From positions 1-15,538 of the forward strand of contig CALCNB010000182.1 in NCBI GenBank assembly GCA_937897785.1: a DNA stretch of 15,538 bases, in the 5' to 3' direction. Below the pieces are notes generated by a model, which saw nothing but the letters and a program-made list of their open reading frames with translations, did no database searches and was not told the DNA's origin. Source of the stretch: an uncultured Cellvibrionales bacterium (lineage in GTDB: Bacteria > Pseudomonadota > Gammaproteobacteria > Pseudomonadales > UBA7434). The stretch's first letter is position 1. The number at the start of each line of letters is the position of its first letter. The translations under genes and the position numbers were made by a program. Shown in pieces: positions 1 to 5,978 of this stretch.

Positions 1-315
1 CAATTTGCTCACTACAAGGCCCAAGATACACTCGCTGCCGGGCCTTGGGGAATACAGCAGCCAAAAAATTTAGCGTTTATCAACGATGATGCGATTGACC
101 TTGTGTTAGTGCCTCTGGTCGGTTTTGATCAGCAAGGCAATCGCTTAGGCCGTGGAGGTGGATTTTATGATCGCTTCTTAAGCCGTTGCACTAGCGCTAC
201 TACCGTCGGCCTCGCTCATGATTTTCAACATATTCAAAATTTACCCGCCGCTAATTGGGACATTGCATTAGATTTTATCGCCACTCCAAGCACAGCCTAT
301 CACTGCAGCGGATAA
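1..315 (+). CDS. fau: 5-formyltetrahydrofolate cyclo-ligase, C-terminal part (5' end outside window)
   Basis: This is the last 104 codons of 5-formyltetrahydrofolate cyclo-ligase (also called ygfA or fau), the cytosolic enzyme that converts 5-formyl-THF to 5,10-methenyl-THF using ATP. The reading frame is open from base 1. It carries the family's C-terminal signature: a PWG-I-P segment, the strand DLVLVPLVGFD, then RLGRGGGFYDR (about bases 148-180), whose glycine-rich loop and YDR belong to the nucleotide/folate-binding site. The GTG at 103 lies inside the conserved core, so it is not the true start; the gene begins upstream of the window. In many gammaproteobacteria this gene follows the 6S RNA gene ssrS and lies near rpiA, which fits the next gene here. 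The stop is TAA at 313-315. I see no clear terminator hairpin after it. Confidence 0.93.
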   Translation, partial: QFAHYKAQDTLAAGPWGIQQPKNLAFINDDAIDLVLVPLVGFDQQGNRLGRGGGFYDRFLSRCTSATTVGLAHDFQHIQNLPAANWDIALDFIATPSTAYHCSG

Positions 316-354
316 TTAATCCCCAGACGTATTCAGCATGCATCTTTTATCGTA

Positions 355-382
355 TTGACTAGGCGATTAGTTTAACCATAAA
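355..382 (+). promoter_or_regulatory. Candidate sigma70 promoter for rpiA
   Basis: TTGACT (355-360, five of six consensus bases) is followed after 16 bases by CATAAA (377-382, four of six). It would give a leader of roughly 120 bases before rpiA. A second possible -10 (CATAAT, 456-461) lies closer to the gene but has no convincing -35. This is pattern matching only. Confidence 0.33.
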
Positions 383-470
383 TACCCACCGCGATGATTT
401 CAACTTAAGCACAAACAGGCTATCATGGAGGCTATAAAATTGAGCGCAAATAGCGCATAATACTCACTGC

Positions 471-482
471 TAGATCGATCTA
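471..482. repeat. 12-bp perfect palindrome upstream of rpiA
   Basis: TAGATCGATCTA is a perfect palindrome containing two overlapping GATC sites. It ends 25 bases before the rpiA start codon and lies just downstream of the possible -10 CATAAT at 456-461. It could be an operator or a Dam methylation-sensitive site. A 12-mer palindrome can also arise by chance, so only the sequence fact is firm. Confidence 0.4.
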
Positions 483-507
483 TTCTGAACGACTGTCGAG
501 GAAATAC

Positions 508-1191
508 ATGGCCTTATCTGAGCAAGATCAACTCAAATACAATGCGGCTGAAGCGGCTTTAAACAGGATTAAACCCTTACTCGAAGACCATAGCATCGTC
601 GGTGTTGGCACGGGCTCAACGGTTAACTTTTTTATTGACTTATTGGCCTCAGTAAAAAGCTATTTTAAGGCGGCCGTGTCAAGCTCAGAGGCAAGCACTC
701 AGCGCTTACGAGAGCATGGCATTAGGGTTGTAGACTTGAATGATGTGCCTGAAATAGACTTCTATATTGACGGTGCTGATGAAGCTAACCGGCACTTACA
801 TTTAATCAAAGGAGGCGGCGCTGCACTTACACGAGAGAAAATTGTTGCCGCAGTAGCCCGAGAATTTATCTGCATTGCCGATCAGAGCAAACTGGTTAAC
901 ATGTTAGGCGAATTTCCGCTGCCCGTCGAAGTAATTCCCATGGCTAGAAGTTATGTTGCTAGAAAGCTAGTCGGGCTCGGCGGTACGCCGGTTTACCGCG
1001 AAGGCGTTGTCACTGATAATGGCAATCATATTTTAGATGTAAGGAATATGACGATTGATAATGCCTGCGAACTAGAACGGAATATCAACCAGATTACTGG
1101 CGTAGTCACCAATGGCTTGTTTGCCCTTCGACCCGCCAATGTTTTATTACTGGCCTCTGTCGATGGCGTTGACACGCTAAAAGCGGAATAG
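508..1191 (+). CDS. rpiA: Ribose-5-phosphate isomerase A
   Basis: The gene encodes cytosolic ribose-5-phosphate isomerase A, which interconverts ribose 5-phosphate and ribulose 5-phosphate in the non-oxidative pentose phosphate pathway. The 227-residue product is close to the 219 of E. coli RpiA and aligns with it by eye along its whole length. Visible landmarks are the phosphate loop GTGST (residues 34-38), VSSSEAST (58-65), the catalytic-site segment IDGADE (87-92, holding Asp88 and Asp91), IKGGGAALTREK (100-111, Lys101 and the presumed catalytic base Glu110), and ICIADQSK followed by LPVEVIPMA. The ATG at 508 is preceded by GAGGAAA at good spacing. The gene lies 192 bases after fau, so it probably has its own promoter. 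Nothing looks damaged. Confidence 0.97.
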   Translation: MALSEQDQLKYNAAEAALNRIKPLLEDHSIVGVGTGSTVNFFIDLLASVKSYFKAAVSSSEASTQRLREHGIRVVDLNDVPEIDFYIDGADEANRHLHLIKGGGAALTREKIVAAVAREFICIADQSKLVNMLGEFPLPVEVIPMARSYVARKLVGLGGTPVYREGVVTDNGNHILDVRNMTIDNACELERNINQITGVVTNGLFALRPANVLLLASVDGVDTLKAE

Positions 1192-1237
1192 CTGTGAGCC
1201 AAATATTTCGCGGTTAACAAACTGAAACCTTTCTCTA

Positions 1238-1266
1238 TTGACCTGCGCCTCAGTTAAGACCACAAT
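1238..1266 (+). promoter_or_regulatory. Candidate sigma70 promoter for the P450 gene
   Basis: TTGACC (1238-1243, five of six) and CACAAT (1261-1266, four of six) are separated by exactly 17 bases. Transcription would start near 1273, just ahead of the dyad at 1286-1315, giving a leader of about 80 bases before the P450 start at 1356. This is one of the better promoter-like matches in the window. Confidence 0.42.
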
Positions 1267-1285
1267 CGAACTAGGATGCACCCTT

Positions 1286-1315
1286 GTTGCGGTTAGCAAT
1301 AGCGCTAAATGCAAC
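1286..1315. promoter_or_regulatory. 30-bp imperfect dyad in the P450 leader (candidate operator or hairpin)
   Basis: The half GTTGCGGTTAGC (1286-1297) is mirrored by GCTAAATGCAAC (1304-1315). Ten of the twelve positions pair as Watson-Crick, one is a G-T wobble and one mismatches; the six central bases do not pair. No T-run follows, so it does not look like an intrinsic terminator. Its position just downstream of a candidate promoter and 40 bases before the ATG suits a repressor operator (for example of a TetR-like dimer) or a leader hairpin. No regulator gene is adjacent. Confidence 0.42.
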
Positions 1316-1355
1316 TCCCTATTGAATCAATGCAATCAATGAAAAAGGACGTCAC

Positions 1356-2615
1356 ATGAGTGGATGCCCACATATTGACTTAGCCGATCCTGACAATTAC
1401 GTCGGCGGCGTACCGTTTGAATGGCTTAAACAGCTGCGCGCCGAAGAACCCGTTTCATGGCAAACAACCGATGCTTTTGAGACGGGCGGTTACTGGGCTA
1501 TCACTAAACACAAAGATGTCGACTTCATTTCTAAAAAACCTTTATTATTTTCCTCTGAGCAAAGAACGTGCATGCTACAAGATCTAGGGCCAGAGGAATT
1601 AATTATGCAACGGCTAACGCTGATCAATATGGATCCGCCAGGCCATATACAGCATCGAAAAATTATCCGTAAAGCATTTACACCTAAGGTTGTAAATTCC
1701 TACCACCAAAGATTTAAAGAGATCGCAAAAAATATTCTTGATAGAGTTGCGCACAAGGGCCACTGTGAATTTGTTGAAGATGTTGCTGCAGAATTACCAT
1801 TAATCGCTATCTGTGAATTAATGGGCGTGCCTGTTGAGCACCGACATAAAATTTTTGAGTGGACCAATACCATGATTGGCGGTGATGACCCCGATCTTAG
1901 TACCACCGAAGAAGATGCTCGCAATGCGATGATAGAGTTATTCGCATTTGGTGGCCAAATGGTAGCAGAGCATGAGGCTGGCAAAGCTAAGGGGATTGAA
2001 GGCAGTCATATCATGAGTGCGTTATTGGATGGTATCGATGGCGAAAAACTATCAAATGACGAATTTTCCTTTTTCTTTTTAATTTTATTAGTCGCGGGCA
2101 ATGAAACTACGCGCACCGTAACCGCGCATGGTATGCGTTTATTAATGGATAATCCGGACCAGCTTCAAGAATTAATCGACAATCCCGCTTTAATTCCCAA
2201 TGCCATGGAAGAAGTGTTGCGCTACCATACCGCCGTGGTTGCCTTTCGCCGCACCGCCACCGAAGATGTCGAATTACCCAGCGGACATGCCGTTAAAAAA
2301 GGTGACAATGTAGTATTATTCTATCACTCGGCCAATCGTGATGAAGAAATTTTCGCTGACGGTGAAGTGTTTGATATTCACCGCCAAGAACGCGAAGACG
2401 TGAAAAACAAACATCGCGCATTTGGTATTGGCGAACACTTCTGCCTTGGTTCGCACCTAGCACGGCTAGAACTGCAAGTCATTTTCGAAGAAATTATTCC
2501 GCGCTTACGTAACCCAAAGCTCGATAAGCCGATTAACTGGTTACGATCTAACTTTATTAATGGCATCAAAGAAATGCACATTACCTTTGACCCGCAACTA
2601 CCAGTAGAAAAGTAA
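1356..2615 (+). CDS. Cytochrome P450, CYP125-like
   Basis: This 419-residue soluble bacterial P450 has all the diagnostic elements. These are the oxygen-activation motif AGNETT in the I helix (residues 247-252), the K-helix ExxR (Glu286, Arg289), and the heme loop FGIGEHFCLG (356-365) with the thiolate ligand Cys363. Resemblance by eye is greatest to mycobacterial CYP125, a steroid C26/27 hydroxylase: GYWAITKHKDV, NMDPPGH, RKAFTP and the terminal NGIK segment all have counterparts. A hydroxylase of sterol side chains, terpenoids or fatty acyl chains is therefore plausible, but the substrate cannot be read from the sequence. It would need a ferredoxin and reductase; neither is in this window. 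The ATG at 1356 follows AAAAAGGAC at good spacing. The gene seems to be a single transcription unit with its own promoter, converging on the hydrolase at 2631. Confidence 0.95.
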   Translation: MSGCPHIDLADPDNYVGGVPFEWLKQLRAEEPVSWQTTDAFETGGYWAITKHKDVDFISKKPLLFSSEQRTCMLQDLGPEELIMQRLTLINMDPPGHIQHRKIIRKAFTPKVVNSYHQRFKEIAKNILDRVAHKGHCEFVEDVAAELPLIAICELMGVPVEHRHKIFEWTNTMIGGDDPDLSTTEEDARNAMIELFAFGGQMVAEHEAGKAKGIEGSHIMSALLDGIDGEKLSNDEFSFFFLILLVAGNETTRTVTAHGMRLLMDNPDQLQELIDNPALIPNAMEEVLRYHTAVVAFRRTATEDVELPSGHAVKKGDNVVLFYHSANRDEEIFADGEVFDIHRQEREDVKNKHRAFGIGEHFCLGSHLARLELQVIFEEIIPRLRNPKLDKPINWLRSNFINGIKEMHITFDPQLPVEK

Positions 2616-2621
2616 TCACGC

Positions 2622-2639
2622 GACTGTTAATCAACAGTC
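2622..2639. terminator. Hairpin between convergent P450 and hydrolase genes
   Basis: GACTGTT (2622-2628) and AACAGTC (2633-2639) form a perfect 7-bp stem with the four-base loop AATC. The hairpin lies in the 15-base gap between the two convergent genes and overlaps the hydrolase stop codon. It lacks a long T-run on either side, so it may be a weak bidirectional terminator or an mRNA 3'-end stabiliser. Confidence 0.45.
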
Positions 2640-3605
2640 AACAAGAAAATGTTCATCAATAGCCTTCAATACTTGCTCAAAGTACATGCCATTTTCGCCG
2701 GCTAAATGATGTCTGCCGCCCTTAATCATGCATAATTCTGCATTAGGGAATTTGTTAGTGATTGCTTTTACATTGAATCGCCAATCGACGGTTTGATCAT
2801 CATCGCCCTGAACCACCATTAATTTTATCGGCGACGGCGTCAATTGATGGAATCGCTTTTGCCATGTCAACATTGCACCGACCCATTGAACAGGCAAACG
2901 CTTAGCCTGAAGGGGATCTTGATACTTTAAAAAATCTAAAAATTCTTTATCGTGTGAATTGATAGAAAAATTTCTTTTAATACTCGTGATAAAACCCGCT
3001 AAAAGCGTGTGTGCAAAACAAATACTTAACCACCCTTTTGGCCGTACTAATGGCGCCAACAACACTACCTCGCTGAAAGAAAGTTTGGCTTCACGCGGTG
3101 CAATTTGTAGTAGGTAATCCATGACAATTGCACCACCCATACTTTGACCCATCAAACAGCAAGGCTGAGTCACTGCTTGAGCGAACACATGAAACACATC
3201 GCGCAAAGTTTTATAGTAAGACGAAAAATCAGTAATCGTTGCCTTAGCGCCACTTGAAAGACCATGACCCGGTAAATCGACAGCCACAACATTGATGTTT
3301 TGCCTTAACAGATGACCAATAATTTTATGATACAACCCTATGTGATCCATATATCCATGAATAATAAAGCAGGTTTTAATCGGCGCTTTAATTGAAAAAT
3401 AATGGCAGGCTACTTTATAAGGATGGCTATCGATATAGCCCATCTGGTGACTGACATTATCCATCAGCGCAGCAAAATTCAACTGATAGAAATCCAAATA
3501 AGCTTGGCAGCGCGAATCAGCAATAAAAGGCTGATCAAGTTCCAGTGGTTGAAGATCGTCTGTCTGCATGATAATGCCTAATATAAGTTTATGAGTGCTA
3601 ACCAT
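2631..3605 (-). CDS. Alpha/beta hydrolase, lysophospholipase/monoacylglycerol lipase-like
   Basis: The 324-residue product belongs to the alpha/beta hydrolase fold (serine aminopeptidase S33 / hydrolase_4 type, which includes PldB-like lysophospholipases and monoacylglycerol lipases). The oxyanion strand IIHGYMDH is at 81-88, VAVDLPGHGLSSG at 107-119, and the nucleophile elbow GQSMGG at 153-158 with Ser155. The likely acid is Asp270 in GDDDQTVD and the likely base His299 in GGRHHL. I see no signal peptide, so it is probably cytoplasmic or peripheral. It is last in the run tkt-epd-pgk-hydrolase, 14 bases after pgk. The start is uncertain: the first ATG (3605) has no Shine-Dalgarno sequence, while an in-frame ATG at 3569 (residue 13) has only a weak TTAGG upstream. 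The substrate is unknown; esters of fatty acids or small carboxylates are both possible. Confidence 0.85.
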   Translation of the reverse strand: MVSTHKLILGIIMQTDDLQPLELDQPFIADSRCQAYLDFYQLNFAALMDNVSHQMGYIDSHPYKVACHYFSIKAPIKTCFIIHGYMDHIGLYHKIIGHLLRQNINVVAVDLPGHGLSSGAKATITDFSSYYKTLRDVFHVFAQAVTQPCCLMGQSMGGAIVMDYLLQIAPREAKLSFSEVVLLAPLVRPKGWLSICFAHTLLAGFITSIKRNFSINSHDKEFLDFLKYQDPLQAKRLPVQWVGAMLTWQKRFHQLTPSPIKLMVVQGDDDQTVDWRFNVKAITNKFPNAELCMIKGGRHHLAGENGMYFEQVLKAIDEHFLVDC

Positions 3606-3619
3606 TTAGCACGAAACGA

Positions 3620-4795
3620 TTAAGACTCGTTAAACCGATTCTCTAATATTGCAACAGCAGGTAATTGTTTACCTTCAACAAACTCTAAAAAAGCACCGCC
3701 GCCAGTCGATATATAAGAAATTTTTTCGGCCACTTGGTACTTATCAATTGCTGCCAATGTATCGCCCCCGCCAGCAATTGAAAAGGCATCGCTGCTAGCA
3801 ATCGCCTTGGCAATCGCTTCAGTTCCGGCACCAAACTGATCGAATTCGAATACCCCTACTGGACCATTCCAAATAATCGTTTTGGCTGCGGCAATAATAT
3901 CGGCCAGTTGAGATTGGCTTTGTGGGCCCACATCAAAAATCATATCATCTTCACTCACATCTTCTGCCAGTTTGATCACAGCTGCAGCCTCAGCTGAAAA
4001 TTCCTGACCAACCACAACATCAACGGGTAGTGGTATCGCTGTTTTTTGATTAAGAGCAACAGCTGTGGGTAGCAGATCATGTTCACACAAGGACTTACCC
4101 ACCGGCTTACCGGTGGCTGCTAAAAAAGTATTGGCAATGCCTCCACCAACAATCAGCTGGTCAACTTTATCGGATAAAGCGTCTAATACCGATAACTTAG
4201 TTGATACTTTTGATCCGCCGACTATTGCCACCATCGGCCTAGCTGGTTTTGCTAAGGCCTGACTCAAGGCATTCAATTCTGCTGCAAGCAGTGGCCCAGC
4301 ACAGACTTTAGGTGCAAATTTTGCAACACCGTGAGTGGAAGCCTGGGCGCGATGCGCAGTGCCAAAAGCATCCATCACAAAAATATCGCACAGCCCTGCA
4401 TATAATTGCGCAAGCTGATCACTATTGTCTTTTTCACCGAGATTAAATCTGACATTTTCAAGCAAGCAAACTTCACCATCAGAGAGACTCAAGCCCTGCT
4501 GCCAATCCTCAATCAATGGCACTCTGCGATTTAATAGTAAAGCTAAATGCGCAGCGACTGGCGCCAAACTGTAAATCTGATTCTCTTCAGCAGAACCGCC
4601 TTCAACAGGTCGACCCAAGTGAGACATGAGCATTACTTTTGCGCCAGCATCAAGCGCCAACTGAATCGTCGGTAATGCTGCTCTAATTCTCGCATCAGAA
4701 GATACCATTCCGTTTCTTACCGGCACATTAAGGTCTTCACGAATCAGTACACGCTGCCCTGTCAGGGTTAAATCATTCATCAGATGAACAGGCAT
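3620..4795 (-). CDS. pgk: Phosphoglycerate kinase
   Basis: This is cytosolic phosphoglycerate kinase, which transfers phosphate between 1,3-bisphosphoglycerate and ADP in glycolysis and gluconeogenesis. Its 391 residues match the usual bacterial length (387 in E. coli). The N-terminal 3-phosphoglycerate site is intact: IREDLNVPV with Asp21 and Asn23, DARIRAALPTI with Arg36, and MSHLGRP with His59 and Arg62. LLENVRF, MDAFGTAHRAQAST, the Lys-rich KVSTKL, IWNGPVGVFE and the C-terminal nucleotide-site segments GGGDTLAAI and STGGGAFLEF follow in normal order. The ATG at 4795 is supported by AAGGAAG (4800-4806 on the opposite strand); a second Met at residue 6 is less likely. It lies between epd and the hydrolase, as in the widespread epd-pgk order. 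Confidence 0.98.
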   Translation of the reverse strand: MPVHLMNDLTLTGQRVLIREDLNVPVRNGMVSSDARIRAALPTIQLALDAGAKVMLMSHLGRPVEGGSAEENQIYSLAPVAAHLALLLNRRVPLIEDWQQGLSLSDGEVCLLENVRFNLGEKDNSDQLAQLYAGLCDIFVMDAFGTAHRAQASTHGVAKFAPKVCAGPLLAAELNALSQALAKPARPMVAIVGGSKVSTKLSVLDALSDKVDQLIVGGGIANTFLAATGKPVGKSLCEHDLLPTAVALNQKTAIPLPVDVVVGQEFSAEAAAVIKLAEDVSEDDMIFDVGPQSQSQLADIIAAAKTIIWNGPVGVFEFDQFGAGTEAIAKAIASSDAFSIAGGGDTLAAIDKYQVAEKISYISTGGGAFLEFVEGKQLPAVAILENRFNES

Positions 4796-4834
4796 AGGTC
4801 TTCCTTTTAGTTACAGCTCGGAACGGGTAAAGTC

Positions 4835-4879
4835 AATCACCGCCGCTCCGCTATCAATAATGGGATTATTTTGGTGATT
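4835..4879. repeat. Nested inverted repeats in the epd-pgk gap
   Basis: An outer pair, AATCACC (4835-4841) and GGTGATT (4873-4879), encloses an inner perfect pair, AATAAT (4856-4861) and ATTATT (4865-4870), with loop GGG. The outer right arm overlaps the epd stop codon. In the epd-pgk mRNA this could fold and act as a processing or stability element that sets pgk expression apart from epd. No T-run follows in the minus direction, so it is not an evident terminator. Confidence 0.38.
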
Positions 4880-5900
4880 ATAAGCGGTTTAAATACAGGG
4901 CTAAATCGAGCATCCGATTCGCAAATGCCCATTCATTATCAAACCAAATTAAAACGTTAACGGTTCGCTCGGCGCTTACTCGTGTCTGGTTAGCATCAAT
5001 AATTCCCGAACGCGTATCATGATTGAAATCGCAGGACGCTAATAAATCCTCGGTATAACCTAATACGCCGTTTAACTCAGCCAATGAGGCTTGATGTAAA
5101 CATTGATTAACTTGCGCCACTGTGACATCGCGCTCTACATTCAAAGTTACATTAAGCGCCGAAACATTATTAACCGGAACGCGCAGTGCGTGCGCTACCA
5201 ACTTGCCTTCTAACTCGGGCAACACACGATCAACACCTTGCGCCAAAGCAGTATCGACCGGAATAATGGATTGTGAAGCTGCACGATTCCGACGTAAGTC
5301 ACTGCTATGATAGGCATCGATAACCGGTTGATCATGCATGGACGCATGAATAGTGGTAATCACGCCATTCGCTACACCAAACGCGTGATCTAATGTTGAT
5401 AATACAGGAATCAAGGCATTACTGGTGCACGATGCTGCTGACAAAACCACATCATCGCGAGTGATGATGTGCTGATTAACCCCAAATACGATCGCCGGTA
5501 TGTTTGCCTCACCGGGATTTGACAATAAAACTTTTTTTGCACCCGCCCGACAGTGCTTCTCAGCAGCAGACAAGGTATTCACTTGGCCGCTACATTCCAT
5601 CACTAAATCAATATCGAGTGATTGCCATGGCAGTGAAACAGGATCTGACTGTTGATATAAGCCAATTAAGTCCTTATCAATCTTTAGTTGCTGGTCATTA
5701 GCGCCATCATGGCTGATGCCATCGACTGTACCAGGAAAACGTCCATGCGTACTATCGTACTCAGTGAGGTAAGCAATCGCATCATGATTGGCAAGTTCAT
5801 TAATTGCCACGATGGTCAAATCACTGGTGTCATCGCGCTCATGCCAAGCGCGAAGCACACAGCGACCGATTCGGCCATAGCCATTAATTGCTAAGCGCAT
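4878..5900 (-). CDS. epd: D-erythrose-4-phosphate dehydrogenase (GAPDH family)
   Basis: The 340-residue protein is a GAPDH-family enzyme that looks like Epd, the NAD-dependent enzyme that oxidises erythrose 4-phosphate to 4-phosphoerythronate in the cytosol for the DXP-dependent pyridoxal phosphate route. The Rossmann start is NGYGRIGR (6-13). The catalytic Cys158 lies in ASCTSN and the catalytic His185 in TTIHASMHD. Epd-specific features shared with E. coli Epd (339 residues) include AINEL (32-36), STHGRF, MHDQ-VIDAYH, DLRR-RAASQSIIPVDT and WFDNEW-FANRMLD. Its position between tkt and pgk agrees. The usual SCTTN reads SCTSN here, a conservative change. The ATG at 5900 lacks a visible Shine-Dalgarno sequence and the frame has a stop close upstream, so no earlier start exists. 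A glyceraldehyde-3-phosphate dehydrogenase activity cannot be excluded. Confidence 0.92.
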   Translation of the reverse strand: MRLAINGYGRIGRCVLRAWHERDDTSDLTIVAINELANHDAIAYLTEYDSTHGRFPGTVDGISHDGANDQQLKIDKDLIGLYQQSDPVSLPWQSLDIDLVMECSGQVNTLSAAEKHCRAGAKKVLLSNPGEANIPAIVFGVNQHIITRDDVVLSAASCTSNALIPVLSTLDHAFGVANGVITTIHASMHDQPVIDAYHSSDLRRNRAASQSIIPVDTALAQGVDRVLPELEGKLVAHALRVPVNNVSALNVTLNVERDVTVAQVNQCLHQASLAELNGVLGYTEDLLASCDFNHDTRSGIIDANQTRVSAERTVNVLIWFDNEWAFANRMLDLALYLNRL

Positions 5901-5940
5901 GGTAGGACACGCCCGCTGCCAAGGTTAGTGCCTCGATTCA

Positions 5941-5964
5941 ACCAATGTCTCGACATGGTTTTTT
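5941..5964 (+). other. Terminator-like hairpin in the tkt-epd gap, oriented antisense to the genes
   Basis: On the + strand ACCA-A-TGTC (5941-5949) pairs with GACATGGT (5952-5959) leaving one bulged A, and six Ts follow (5959-5964, the first shared with the stem). This is the arrangement of a short intrinsic terminator, but the flanking genes tkt and epd are on the minus strand. It might end an antisense transcript. It could equally be a simple hairpin in the tkt-epd mRNA. Confidence 0.3.
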
Positions 5965-5966
5965 CA

Positions 5967-5978
5967 CCAATTAATTGG
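5967..5978. repeat. 12-bp AT-rich palindrome across the tkt stop codon
   Basis: CCAATTAATTGG is a perfect palindrome that includes the tkt stop codon (5971-5973). Its composition is AT-rich and its role, if any, is unknown. It sits two bases beyond the T-run of the preceding hairpin. Confidence 0.3.

Noticed and set aside
103..315. A GTG-initiated 70-residue protein
   Set aside because: The same frame is open back to base 1 with conserved cyclo-ligase residues before the GTG, so this is the interior of fau and not a separate gene.
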